Origin: Kluyvera sp036759925
Lineage (GTDB): Bacteria > Pseudomonadota > Gammaproteobacteria > Enterobacterales > Enterobacteriaceae
Assembly (NCBI RefSeq): GCF_036759925.1
Contig: NZ_JAPKIB010000012.1
Location: 75,884 to 139,883 of the forward strand
Direction of reading: 5' to 3'
Length of the DNA stretch: 64,000 nucleotides
The position numbers and the translations under genes were made by a program. This document shows positions 35,962-44,479 of this stretch, one piece after another. The notes beneath the pieces are model-generated. The model was not told the DNA's origin, searched no databases, and was given only the letters and a program-made list of their open reading frames with translations. Numbering within the stretch: the first letter of the stretch is position 1; every line of letters begins with the position of its first letter.

Positions 35962-36016
35962 AACATCTTAATTAATTTTATATCCTGACAGGGGTAGGCA
36001 TTCCCTCGGAGTAAAC

Positions 36017-36721
36017 ATGCGTATAATCAAAGCATTTCCTTATTCTATATCTTTAATACTTCTGAGCATTTCTTTTTCTTCAATAGCAGGCGGCTTTATT
36101 GAAGTCCGAGAAGCTTATGAGAGCGCATCAAAAGATCATCAACTTAAATTAGGCGGTGGATATAATTTTGATAATGGCGCTGGGGTATTATATCAAACGG
36201 TTTTTAACACCGGTAAAAATCTTGAACAGTTAAAACATACATTTGATGAACTCGAGGGATGGTATCCTCTCTGGAAAATCACTGACAAATTGACCTTCTA
36301 TCCTGGCGGGATTATTAATTCCACCAGCGCAGGCTCCACTACCTCACCGTATGTACAATTGGCTTATGTTTATAATCATGATTTAGCGATGGCATTTAAG
36401 TATCGTTATAACCATATGAACTACCAGACTGCCGATCTACAAGGCGAGCCGGATTACAATGATAATCATCAGCTTGTTATGGTCGTAAATTATAAAATGA
36501 CGGATAACATCAGCTATGAGTTTGAACCCGATCTTTATATCAATACTGGAGACTACAAACGTAAAAACGGTAAAGATCATAGTTGGGAGTTGAACCATAA
36601 ATTCACCTGGAAGATGACCAACACCTGGAGACCTTTCGTGCAGCTCTCCTGGCTGGATCGCGACAACGGTAACAATGCTGAACGCTACCGCATCCGTCTG
36701 GGTATTCGTTACTACTTCTGA
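36017..36721 (+). CDS. KdgM-family oligouronide porin
   Basis: The 234-residue outer membrane protein has a signal peptide ending SIAG and a mature beta barrel with alternating strands and a C-terminal phenylalanine (IRLGIRYYF), the standard outer-membrane signature. It fits the oligogalacturonate-specific KdgM family of 12-stranded anionic porins. It should let acidic oligosaccharides through the outer membrane for the adjacent symporter. CGGAG precedes the ATG. It closes the AT-rich locus and is followed by a perfect stem-loop. Confidence 0.86.
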   Translation: MRIIKAFPYSISLILLSISFSSIAGGFIEVREAYESASKDHQLKLGGGYNFDNGAGVLYQTVFNTGKNLEQLKHTFDELEGWYPLWKITDKLTFYPGGIINSTSAGSTTSPYVQLAYVYNHDLAMAFKYRYNHMNYQTADLQGEPDYNDNHQLVMVVNYKMTDNISYEFEPDLYINTGDYKRKNGKDHSWELNHKFTWKMTNTWRPFVQLSWLDRDNGNNAERYRIRLGIRYYF

Positions 36722-36736
36722 GCGTCATCACACGTT

Positions 36737-36760
36737 GAATACCGCCAGCAGGCGGTATTC
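36737..36760 (+). terminator. Stem-loop after the kdgM-like gene
   Basis: GAATACCGCC (36737-36746) pairs perfectly with GGCGGTATTC (36751-36760) over AGCA. There is no strong T run, but the position just after the last gene of the locus suits a terminator or 3'-end stabiliser. Confidence 0.55.
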
Positions 36761-36985
36761 AGTTCAACCGTTGTGCGACACGTTCTGACGCCTGCAGCAT
36801 CATTCTGAAAAGTCGCAAATGATTGACCTGCGACATAAAAGCAGCACGCCCGGTGCGGAAAACACCAGATCATGGCATTTATGATTAGCAATAACTGCCC
36901 AAAGCGCCATTATGTGCAGCTTGCTATCAGGGACGCACGCACCGCAACCCACGGTACCAACGTCAAGCAATCACCTTGGTTTATC

Positions 36986-37201
36986 ATGAAGGCAGATCTA
37001 TTTTTAATGAAAATGACAAGTATTGAACTGTTAGGCTATTCGGCAGCGCTGTGTTTTTCCTCAGTCATCGCTTCCGGCGAGCTACACAATGAAGCGCTGG
37101 CGATGATTAACCCGCTCCTGTTTGTTGTCGTGATAGGTAGCGGCCTGGCGTGCATTTACCCAAAAACTAAAAATCTCACGGCACGTTTCAAAAAAAATTA
37201 G
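36986..37201 (+). CDS. Possible small two-helix membrane protein
   Basis: A reading frame of about 71 residues from an ATG at 36986 contains two hydrophobic segments (SIELLGYSAALCFSSVIASG and INPLLFVVVIGSGLACIYP) and a basic tail. I do not recognise it. No convincing ribosome site is seen, and an ATG at 37007 is also possible. It lies in an AT-rich stretch of over 600 bases between the kdgM-like gene and cioA, which otherwise holds a stem-loop and an inverted repeat. Confidence 0.35.
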   Translation: MKADLFLMKMTSIELLGYSAALCFSSVIASGELHNEALAMINPLLFVVVIGSGLACIYPKTKNLTARFKKN

Positions 37202-37218
37202 CAAACACATAAAGATAG

Positions 37219-37264
37219 TGATAACAGTTACCCGAAAATAAAAGGAAAATTAAAACTGTTATCA
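37219..37264. promoter_or_regulatory. Inverted repeat upstream of cioA
   Basis: TGATAACAGTT (37219-37229) is repeated inverted as AACTGTTATCA (37254-37264), an 11-bp perfect match with a 24-nt spacer. It lies about 83 nt before the cioA start and could be an operator or a long hairpin ending upstream transcription. Confidence 0.5.
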
Positions 37265-37346
37265 TTTAATACCCCCTGACTGTCTCTGCCCCCATTCCGC
37301 CCCACCCTCTAAAATCAAGCCGAGTCTTCTTCTCCACGGAGTTTGC

Positions 37347-38738
37347 ATGTTCGGTCTTGATGCGTTTCACCTCGCGCGAATTCAATTTGCCTTTACCGTT
37401 TCGTTTCACATCATTTTTCCCGCCATCACCATCGGTCTCGCCAGCTATCTGGCGGTGCTTGAAGGCCTGTGGTTGAAAACCCGCAACCCAGTCTGGCGTT
37501 CGCTGTATCAGTTCTGGTCAAAGATCTTCGCCGTCAATTTCGGTATGGGGGTGGTGTCCGGGCTGGTGATGGCTTATCAGTTTGGTACTAACTGGAGCGG
37601 CTTTTCGCAGTTTGCGGGCAGCATTACCGGCCCGCTCTTAACCTATGAAGTGCTGACCGCCTTCTTCCTGGAAGCCGGTTTTCTCGGCGTGATGCTGTTC
37701 GGCTGGAACCGCGTCGGCCCGGGGCTGCACTTCTTTGCCACCTGCATGGTCGCGTTGGGCACCATTATCTCCACTTTCTGGATCCTCGCCTCCAACAGCT
37801 GGATGCAGACCCCGCAGGGATATGAAATCGTCAACGGCCAGGTCGTGCCGGTCGACTGGTTTGCCGTTGTGTTTAACCCATCGTTCCCCTACCGGCTGCT
37901 ACATATGTCCATTGCCGCTTTCTTGAGCAGCGCGCTGTTCGTCGGCGCGTCGGCAGCCTGGCATCTGCTGCGCGGCAACCAGACGCCAGCCATCCGCACC
38001 ATGTTTTCCATGGCGCTGTGGATGACGCTTATCGTCGCCCCCATTCAGGCGATGGTCGGTGATATGCACGGTCTCAATACGCTCAAGCACCAGCCAGCGA
38101 AAATTGCCGCCATTGAAGGCCACTGGGAAAACCCGCCGGGCGAACCCACGCCGCTGCTGCTGTTTGGCTGGCCGGATATGGAGCAGGAGCGTACTCGCTT
38201 TGGGCTAGAGATCCCGGTGTTGGGCAGCCTGATCCTCACCCACAGTCTGGATAAACAGGTTCCGGCGCTCAAAGAATTTGCCAAAGAAGACAGACCCAAT
38301 TCCACCATCGTCTTCTGGTCATTCCGCATCATGGCCGGGCTCGGCATGCTCATGCTGCTATTGGGTGTGATGGCGCTATGGCTGCGCAAGCGGCAAACCC
38401 TTTACACCTCGCGCCCGTTCCTGTGGTTCGCGCTGCTGATGGGCCCTTCTGGCCTGGTGGCGATCCTTGCCGGATGGGTGACGACGGAGGTGGGCCGCCA
38501 ACCGTGGGTGGTTTATGGGCTGCAGCGCACGGCGGACGCCGTCTCGGCGCACGGTGACCTGCATATGAGCATCAGTCTGCTGACCTTTTTCGTGGTCTAC
38601 AGCTCGGTCTTCGGCGTGGGCTACAGCTATATGGTGCGCCTGATCCGCAAAGGTCCGCAGCCGTTTAGCCCTGAGCCGCAAGGAACCCCAGCACGTCCGT
38701 TGTCCGCCGCGATGTCCCACAAAGAGGAGCGAGTATGA
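37347..38738 (+). CDS. cioA: Cytochrome bd-type (CIO) oxidase subunit I
   Basis: The 463-residue membrane protein is a CydA-family quinol oxidase subunit with the heme ligand region near the N-terminus (IQFAFTVSFHIIFP) and the GRQPW motif (TTEVGRQPWVVYG). It is about 60 residues shorter than E. coli CydA because the quinol-binding loop is short, the mark of cyanide-insensitive CIO oxidases. It receives electrons from ubiquinol and reduces oxygen to water without pumping protons. It overlaps cioB by 4 nt (ATGA). GGAG precedes the ATG. Confidence 0.9.
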   Translation: MFGLDAFHLARIQFAFTVSFHIIFPAITIGLASYLAVLEGLWLKTRNPVWRSLYQFWSKIFAVNFGMGVVSGLVMAYQFGTNWSGFSQFAGSITGPLLTYEVLTAFFLEAGFLGVMLFGWNRVGPGLHFFATCMVALGTIISTFWILASNSWMQTPQGYEIVNGQVVPVDWFAVVFNPSFPYRLLHMSIAAFLSSALFVGASAAWHLLRGNQTPAIRTMFSMALWMTLIVAPIQAMVGDMHGLNTLKHQPAKIAAIEGHWENPPGEPTPLLLFGWPDMEQERTRFGLEIPVLGSLILTHSLDKQVPALKEFAKEDRPNSTIVFWSFRIMAGLGMLMLLLGVMALWLRKRQTLYTSRPFLWFALLMGPSGLVAILAGWVTTEVGRQPWVVYGLQRTADAVSAHGDLHMSISLLTFFVVYSSVFGVGYSYMVRLIRKGPQPFSPEPQGTPARPLSAAMSHKEERV

Positions 38739-39745
38739 ACATCGACCTGTCCATCATCTGGTTTGTGATTATTGTGTTTGCCACCCTGATGTATATCGTC
38801 ATGGACGGTTTTGATTTGGGGATTGGCATTCTCTTCCCCTTCACCCGCAGCGCGCAGGAGCGCGACGTGATGGTGAACAGCGTGGCGCCGGTCTGGGACG
38901 GCAATGAAACCTGGCTGGTGCTGGGTGGCGCTGGACTTTTTGGTGCGTTTCCGCTGGCCTACGCGGTGATTATTGATGCGTTGACTATCCCGCTGTCATT
39001 GATGCTGGTCGGCCTGATTTTTCGCGGCGTGGCCTTCGAGTTTCGTTTCAATGCCACACCGTCGCATCGGCCGTTCTGGGACAACGCGTTTATGGGCGGC
39101 TCGATTCTGGCGACCTTTTGCCAGGGGATCGTCGTTGGCGCGGTGATTAACGGCTTTGAGGTGACGGGACGCGCCTACAGCGGCGGTGCCTTCGACTGGT
39201 TCACGCCGTTTACGCTGTTCTGCGGCGTGGGGCTGACTGTCGCCTATGCACTGCTGGGCGCCACCTGGCTGGTGATGAAAAGCGAAGCCTCGCTACAGCA
39301 TACGATGAAGCGCAGCGCGCGCGGGCTGCTGCTAGCGCTGCTGGCGGTTATCGCTATTATCAGCCTCTGGACGCCAATGCAACACGAGGCCATTGCCCGA
39401 CGCTGGTTTAGCCTGCCGAATCTCTATTATCTGCTGCCGGTGCCTCTGCTGGTCATCGCCGCCAGCATTCTGCTGTGGCAGCATCTGGCACGAGATGCCA
39501 GCCATGCGCAGCCGTTTTTGCTGACGCTGGTGCTGGTGTTCCTCGGTTTTAGCGGGCTTGGGATCAGTATCTGGCCCGCCATTATTCCGCCGTCCATTAC
39601 GCTCTGGCAGGCGGCAGCGCCCGTGCAAAGCCAGGAATTTATGCTGATTGGCGCGCTGTTTATTATCCCGGTTATTCTGGTGTACACCTTCTGGAGTTAT
39701 TACGTTTTTCGCGGCAAAGTGCCGCAGGATGAGGGCTACCATTGA
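38735..39745 (+). CDS. cioB: Cytochrome bd-type (CIO) oxidase subunit II
   Basis: The 336-residue CydB-family protein has about eight helices and the conserved start with IVMDGFDLGIGILFP and PVWDGNETWLVLGGAGLFGAFP (in part). It forms the heterodimer with CioA and is needed for heme insertion. It is coupled to cioA by a 4-nt overlap, and its stop overlaps the start of the DUF2474 gene by 1 nt, so all three are one operon. Confidence 0.92.
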   Translation: MNIDLSIIWFVIIVFATLMYIVMDGFDLGIGILFPFTRSAQERDVMVNSVAPVWDGNETWLVLGGAGLFGAFPLAYAVIIDALTIPLSLMLVGLIFRGVAFEFRFNATPSHRPFWDNAFMGGSILATFCQGIVVGAVINGFEVTGRAYSGGAFDWFTPFTLFCGVGLTVAYALLGATWLVMKSEASLQHTMKRSARGLLLALLAVIAIISLWTPMQHEAIARRWFSLPNLYYLLPVPLLVIAASILLWQHLARDASHAQPFLLTLVLVFLGFSGLGISIWPAIIPPSITLWQAAAPVQSQEFMLIGALFIIPVILVYTFWSYYVFRGKVPQDEGYH

Positions 39746-39870
39746 TGAAAAATCGCTGGGTTTCACGCCTTTTCTGGCTGGTCGTATTATGGGGCGGCAG
39801 CGTATTGGCGCTGGCCGTGGTGGGGAGCTTATTTCGTGTACTGATGACCGCCGCTGGCTTTAAATCCTGA
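39745..39870 (+). CDS. DUF2474 micropeptide of the CIO oxidase
   Basis: This 41-residue protein has one membrane helix (FWLVVLWGGSVLALAVVGSL) and a basic N-terminus (MKNRWVSR). It has the features of DUF2474, small proteins that follow cioAB-type oxidase genes. They are thought to be a third subunit, like CydX of the E. coli bd oxidase. Its ATG shares the A of the cioB stop codon (TGATG), so it is translated by coupling. Confidence 0.82.
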   Translation: MKNRWVSRLFWLVVLWGGSVLALAVVGSLFRVLMTAAGFKS

Positions 39871-39999
39871 TATAACAATAGGATGGAATTTTAAGCTTTA
39901 CGTGCCCGGACTATTCTTAATTGGACGGGCCTTCACATTTCCTCCATGTTTTATTGGTCAACTACGTCCCATACACAAAAGCAATGTATGGAGTACATG

Positions 40000-40356
40000 A
40001 TGAAGAAAATTATTGCACTGTCTGCAATCCTGGCAATGGGTCTATGTTCAACCGCTTTCGCCGCCGACCATCAAGAGCCACCGAAAAAGCCGCCTGTAGA
40101 ACAGCAGCATAATGGCCAGCCACCGCACGATAACAAAGGCCCACAGCAGGATGGCAAAGGCCAGCCGCCGCACGACAACAAAGGCCCGCAGCAGGATGGC
40201 AAAGGCCAGCCGCCACGTGACAACAAAGGTCCACAGCACGATGGCAAAGGCCAGCCGCCGCACGACAATAAAGGCCCGCAGCATGATGGCAAAGGCCAGC
40301 CGCCAAAACACGACGGTGACAACAAGCTGCCACCGAAAGATGGGCAGCATAACTAA
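40000..40356 (+). CDS. Secreted His/Pro/Asp-rich repeat protein
   Basis: I do not recognise this 118-residue protein. A signal peptide (MKKIIALSAILAMGLCSTAFA) is followed by a mature part of low complexity, made mostly of a 15-residue unit GQPPHDNKGPQQDGK repeated four times plus a partial copy. There is no cysteine in the mature part. The many His, Asp and Asn residues could bind metal ions, but this is only suggested by composition. The second ATG is chosen since GGAG is 6 nt upstream. A strong terminator follows. It occupies the place of E. coli yncJ but does not look like it. Confidence 0.75.
   Translation: MKKIIALSAILAMGLCSTAFAADHQEPPKKPPVEQQHNGQPPHDNKGPQQDGKGQPPHDNKGPQQDGKGQPPRDNKGPQHDGKGQPPHDNKGPQHDGKGQPPKHDGDNKLPPKDGQHN
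40114..40293 (+). repeat. Four 45-bp tandem repeats in the secreted protein gene
   Basis: Four in-frame units encode GQPPHDNKGPQQDGK or variants (HD to RD in the third, QQ to QH in the last two). A shortened fifth copy, GQPPKHDGDNK, follows. Confidence 0.9.
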
Positions 40357-40359
40357 GTA

Positions 40360-40389
40360 AAAAAGGCCGGAGATTCCGGCCTTTTTGTT
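40360..40389 (+). terminator. Terminator after the repeat protein gene
   Basis: AAAAAGGCCGG pairs with CCGGCCTTTTT around an AGATT loop, directly after the stop codon. This is a strong intrinsic terminator. Confidence 0.9.
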
Positions 40390-40405
40390 TGGTATTGTTG
40401 CCTTT

Positions 40406-40436
40406 CCCGGCGTCGCGTTGCTCGGCCGGGCTACAA
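40406..40436. repeat. REP-like element, half unit
   Basis: CCCGGCGTCGC and GCTCGGCCGGGCTACA repeat the REP module seen at 57580-57659. It lies between the repeat protein gene and rlhA, which converge. Confidence 0.72.
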
Positions 40437-40443
40437 AGCGGCG

Positions 40444-42402
40444 CTATTTCCGGCGCGGTAACGTTTTTAGCAAATCGTCCGGGCTGACCGATGCCACCAC
40501 ACTGCCCGGCAGCGGCATCTTCAGGATGTGGTTTTTGATTTTGCCAATCACGTGCATTTCACACGGGCGGCAGTCAAATTTCAGCGTCAGCACTTCGTCA
40601 CCGTTAATCAACTGCATCGGCGTGGCTTTCCAGCTCTTAATCGACCCCTTCGCCTGTTTTGGGCACAGGTTAAAGGCAAAGCGCAGGCAGTGTTTGGTGA
40701 TCATCACCGGCACGTCGCCCTTCTCTTCGTGCGCCTCATAGGCTGCATCAATCAACTGTACGCCGTAGCGATGATAAAACTCACGCGCCTTGTGGTTATA
40801 CACGTTAGCAAGGAAGTTAAGATGGCTTTCCGGATAGACCGGCGGCGGCGTGGTTACCGCTTTACGGCTTCCGCGCACATAGGCCGCCAGACGCGCTGCA
40901 TCGAGCATCTCTACGGTTTCACGGCGCAACTGGTTCAGCATACTGTTAGGCACAAACAGCGCCTCCGGCAGCATGACTTCAACCCCACGCGGATAGTAAA
41001 TCGTCTGGCCCAGCTTGGCGATCCCGTCCTGTAGCTGGCTCAGTGCTTTATCCGCATTGTTCGCCGCCGCAAATTCGCCGTCCAAGGTATGCGTCACGCT
41101 AACGCCATCTTCGCTGGTCATGGTCAGCACCAGCTGTTCCTGCCAGCCGGTAAGCTCGATATCCACCGCAATGCGGCGCTCGCTGGAGGTTTTCAGCAGC
41201 GCCTGCTGCCAGTTGTGATCGAGGTTGCGGTTCAATACCTGATGCGGGCGCGCTTTATGCAGGTCACCCGGCATCTCGTTTGGCCACACGCGATAGCGGT
41301 TTTCCCCGATTTTCTCTACCGTGTTGGCTCGGAAGCCGACCACTTCACGTTTAATCAATACGTTCAGACCATCGCCGTTGGCCAGCGGCTCGCTGACTTC
41401 CACATCGAGGGTATCTTTATTGACCTTCAGCACTTCACCGACCGGCAGGCCCACGAATTTCGGCGAGTCGAACGCACCGATGTTCATCTGGCGCTGGTTG
41501 ACAAAGTAATCGGTGCTGCCGCGATGGAAGGTTTTGTCCGTTGACGGCACGAAAAAATGTTCGGTGCGTCCGGCAGAGGCACGGCCTAAATCACCGCGTT
41601 CTTCAATCAGCGTATCGAGCATCTGGCGATAGTGCGCGGTGATATTCTTCACGTAGCTCATATCTTTGTAGCGCCCTTCAATCTTGAAGGAGCGTACGCC
41701 CGCGTCAATCAGCGCGCCAAGGTTGGCGGTCTGATCGTTATCTTTCATCGACAGCAGGTGTTTTTCGAACGCCACCACGCGACCCTGATCGTCTTTCAGG
41801 GTGTACGGCAGACGGCAGGCCTGCGAACAGTCGCCACGGTTGGCGCTGCGTCCGGTCTGAGCATGCGAAATATTGCACTGCCCGGAGTAGGCCACGCACA
41901 GCGCCCCGTGGATAAAGAACTCGATGGTCGCATCGGTCACATCGTGAATGGCTTTAATCTGCTGCAGATTCAGTTCGCGCGCCAGCACGATCTGGCTGAA
42001 CCCGACATCCGACAGGAATTTAGCTTTCTCAACGGTGCGTATATCGCACTGGGTGCTGGCATGCAGTTCAATTGGCGGCAGGTCGAGCTGCATAATGCCC
42101 ATATCCTGCACGATCAGCGCATCCACACCCGCGTCGTACAGGCTGGTAATCAGCTTCTGCGCTGGCTCCAGCTCGTCATCATGCAGAATGGTATTGAGGG
42201 TAATAAAGATTTTCGCGCCGTAACGATGGGCAAACGGCACCAGCGCGGCGATGTCCTGCAGGCTGTTGCTGGCGTTATGGCGCGCCCCAAAACCAGGGCC
42301 ACCGATATACACCGCATCGGCACCATGAAGAATCGCTTCGCGAGCAATAGCGGTATCGCGAGCCGGGCTAAGGAGTTCAAGGAGAGTGTTCTGCTGGCGC
42401 AT
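40444..42402 (-). CDS. rlhA: RlhA (YdcP), 23S rRNA C2501 hydroxylase
   Basis: The 652-residue U32-family protein matches E. coli RlhA, which makes 5-hydroxycytidine at position 2501 of 23S rRNA using prephenate-derived intermediates. The U32 signature appears in the N-terminal half (IHGALCVAYSGQC, ANRGDCSQACR), and four cysteines near the C-terminus (CLRFAFNLCPK, FDCRPCEMH) may hold an iron-sulfur cluster. The ATG at 42402 is chosen from the E. coli-like start ahead of LELLSPARD; the frame runs further upstream without ribosome site or family support. Confidence 0.93.
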   Translation of the reverse strand: MRQQNTLLELLSPARDTAIAREAILHGADAVYIGGPGFGARHNASNSLQDIAALVPFAHRYGAKIFITLNTILHDDELEPAQKLITSLYDAGVDALIVQDMGIMQLDLPPIELHASTQCDIRTVEKAKFLSDVGFSQIVLARELNLQQIKAIHDVTDATIEFFIHGALCVAYSGQCNISHAQTGRSANRGDCSQACRLPYTLKDDQGRVVAFEKHLLSMKDNDQTANLGALIDAGVRSFKIEGRYKDMSYVKNITAHYRQMLDTLIEERGDLGRASAGRTEHFFVPSTDKTFHRGSTDYFVNQRQMNIGAFDSPKFVGLPVGEVLKVNKDTLDVEVSEPLANGDGLNVLIKREVVGFRANTVEKIGENRYRVWPNEMPGDLHKARPHQVLNRNLDHNWQQALLKTSSERRIAVDIELTGWQEQLVLTMTSEDGVSVTHTLDGEFAAANNADKALSQLQDGIAKLGQTIYYPRGVEVMLPEALFVPNSMLNQLRRETVEMLDAARLAAYVRGSRKAVTTPPPVYPESHLNFLANVYNHKAREFYHRYGVQLIDAAYEAHEEKGDVPVMITKHCLRFAFNLCPKQAKGSIKSWKATPMQLINGDEVLTLKFDCRPCEMHVIGKIKNHILKMPLPGSVVASVSPDDLLKTLPRRK

Positions 42403-42601
42403 ACAGTCAGGGTTATCCAGTCGGGTCACAAAATGGCGGCTATTGTAGCCAGAAGCCGCGACGGACGAAAACAGTTTCCACCGCTTGTGCGCCGCGATTA
42501 GCATAATTTCAGTAACCTATTACCGAAATGGGCATTTCCGCTTTCGACATCCGTCCGTTAGAGTCAGTTTCGTATTCCGGACTTTCCTCGTAACGGCCAC
42601 G

Positions 42602-43177
42602 TTATGGTTCATTGTCATGATTTGCCGCAGGCCTGCCTGCGGCGTTTTCTTTGGGATAATGAATGATAGAGTGGAAATGGGTTACCTGCTCGCCGCTGTT
42701 GCGGTAGGCATGCGCCAGGTCGCCCGCAAAGCGTAACCCCTGACCGGGATAGAGCGTCCGCCACTCCCCCTCAACGCACATATCAAGCTGCCCGCTAATC
42801 ACCACCACGTGTTCAATCACCCCTTTTTCATGCGGGGTTGATTCGCTTAATGCGCCGGGCGCAAGGGTAATAGAAAAGTGGTCAAAGCAAAGTACCGGGT
42901 CCCAGGGAAACACGGGCGTCACCACCATCGCCTGCTGTTGCGGGTCAAACGACTGCTCTGCGCCCGGTATTTCAGGCGTAATAAAGACCGAAAACGGCAC
43001 GTTCAGGCCGGTAGCTATTTTCCACAGCGTCGCCACCGTCGGGCTGGACTCGTTGCGTTCGATTTGCCCCAGCATCGCCTTCGACACGGCGGTCTCTTCC
43101 GCCAGCTTCGACAGGCTCCAGCCACGCTGCTGACGTAAGGATTTCAGCGTTGCCGCCAGGTGTTGCGCAATGTTCAT
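42602..43177 (-). CDS. sutR: SutR (YdcN), XRE-cupin regulator
   Basis: The 191-residue regulator joins an XRE helix-turn-helix (residues 7-65, LAEETAVSKAMLGQIERNES) to a C-terminal cupin (STPHEKGVIEHVVVISGQL). It matches E. coli SutR, a regulator of sulfur-utilisation genes. The ATG at 43177 is chosen because GGAGGTGG stands 4 nt upstream and the reading aligns with E. coli. It is divergent from ydcO across a region with palindromic sites. Confidence 0.92.
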   Translation of the reverse strand: MNIAQHLAATLKSLRQQRGWSLSKLAEETAVSKAMLGQIERNESSPTVATLWKIATGLNVPFSVFITPEIPGAEQSFDPQQQAMVVTPVFPWDPVLCFDHFSITLAPGALSESTPHEKGVIEHVVVISGQLDMCVEGEWRTLYPGQGLRFAGDLAHAYRNSGEQVTHFHSIIHYPKENAAGRPAANHDNEP

Positions 43178-43252
43178 TCCACCTCCGTTCTCTTCCATCG
43201 CCAAAGTATACCCCACGCCACCCGAGCTGTTTTAGCAAATCCCACGTCAGCA

Positions 43253-43303
43253 TTGTGCGCTATAACGCACAATGCTACATTAATTGGACGTTATAACGCA
43301 CAA
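43253..43303. promoter_or_regulatory. SutR-operator-like repeats between sutR and ydcO
   Basis: TTGTGCG (43253-43259) and CGCACAA (43266-43272) form a perfect 7-bp palindrome with a 6-nt spacer. The right half TATAACGCACAA recurs at 43292-43303, and CGTTATAACG (43289-43298) is itself palindromic. This is the kind of site expected for autoregulation by SutR and for control of ydcO. Confidence 0.65.
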
Positions 43304-43312
43304 GAGACTTTT

Positions 43313-44479
43313 ATGCGATCTCCTTTGGTTCCTTTCCCTACCGTACTGGCCGGTTTTGTTGCCGTGCTGGTCGGCTACGCCAGCTCTGCGGCGATCATCT
43401 GGCAGGCCGCTGCCGCCGCGGGCGCAACCGCGGTACAAATCTCCGGCTGGATGACCGCGCTCGGTCTGGCGATGGGCGTCAGTACGCTGGTGCTGACGCT
43501 ATGGCGTAAAGTGCCTATCTTAACCGCCTGGTCTACCCCCGGCGCGGCGTTGCTGGTTGGCAGCCTGCAAGGCGCAACGCTGAATGATGCGGTGGGCATT
43601 TTTATCTTTGCTAATGCACTGATTGTGATTTGCGGTCTCACCGGCTGGTTTGCCCGACTGATGAAGCTGGTTCCGCATTCGCTGGCCGCCGCGATGCTGG
43701 CAGGCATCCTGCTGCGCTTCGGCCTGCAGGCCTTTGCCACGCTCCAGGGGCAACTGGTGCTATGCGGCAGTATGCTGGTTGGCTGGCTGCTGTTTAAAGC
43801 ACTCGCCCCACGCTATGCGGTGGTGGCGGCGCTGGCGGTCGGTATTGTGGTCGCCGCGGCTAAAGGTGACGTTGTCACTGACTCGCTGAGTCTGGCAGTG
43901 GTCGCGCCGCAGTATATCGCGCCGCATTTCTCTCTCACTCAGCTACTGAGCATCGGTATTCCGTTTTTTCTGGTCACGATGGCCTCACAAAACGCGCCCG
44001 GACTCGCCACGCTTCAGGCCTCCGGTTATCGCGTGCCGGTTTCGCCACTGATTGTGGTCAGCGGCGCGTTTGGCCTGTTGCTGGCACCGTTCGGGGTCTA
44101 CTCCGTGTGTATTGCCGCGATTACCGCCGCCATCTGCCAGAGTCCGGACGCACATCCCGACCCGCAGAAGCGTTGGCTGGCTGCGGCTGCGGCAGGCATT
44201 TTCTATCTGATTGCCGGGATTTTTGGCGGCTCCATCACCGCACTGATGTCGGCATTACCGACGGCATGGATCCAAATGCTGGCTGGATTAGCGCTGCTCG
44301 GTACGCTGGGAGGTAGCCTGTTTCAGGCGCTGAGTAGCGACAGAGAACGCGATGCGGCGATGGTCACCTTTCTGGTCACCGCCAGCGGGGTCAGCCTGGC
44401 AGGCGTGGGGTCGGCATTCTGGGGATTAGTGATTGGCGGCGCCAGCTTCGCGCTGCTATCCCGCAAGGCTCGCGCGTAG
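43313..44479 (+). CDS. ydcO: YdcO, BenE-family transporter
   Basis: The 388-residue membrane protein with about 12 helices belongs to the benzoate:H+ symporter (BenE) family and matches E. coli YdcO in length and place. WSTPGAALLVG is the family motif in the third helix, and MASQNAPGLATLQASGY lies in the middle. The substrate is unknown; the partner regulator SutR hints at sulfur-related compounds. The ATG at 43313 directly follows the operator-like repeats. Its last 24 nt overlap the converging AraC gene. Confidence 0.9.
   Translation: MRSPLVPFPTVLAGFVAVLVGYASSAAIIWQAAAAAGATAVQISGWMTALGLAMGVSTLVLTLWRKVPILTAWSTPGAALLVGSLQGATLNDAVGIFIFANALIVICGLTGWFARLMKLVPHSLAAAMLAGILLRFGLQAFATLQGQLVLCGSMLVGWLLFKALAPRYAVVAALAVGIVVAAAKGDVVTDSLSLAVVAPQYIAPHFSLTQLLSIGIPFFLVTMASQNAPGLATLQASGYRVPVSPLIVVSGAFGLLLAPFGVYSVCIAAITAAICQSPDAHPDPQKRWLAAAAAGIFYLIAGIFGGSITALMSALPTAWIQMLAGLALLGTLGGSLFQALSSDRERDAAMVTFLVTASGVSLAGVGSAFWGLVIGGASFALLSRKARA

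Noticed and set aside
40010..40333. Several overlapping minus-strand frames rich in Cys, Gly and Leu
   Set aside because: They mirror the 45-bp repeats of the secreted protein; all six frames stay open in such repeats.
41632..42501. Plus-strand frame of 289 residues
   Set aside because: Antisense to rlhA, whose full length matches E. coli.
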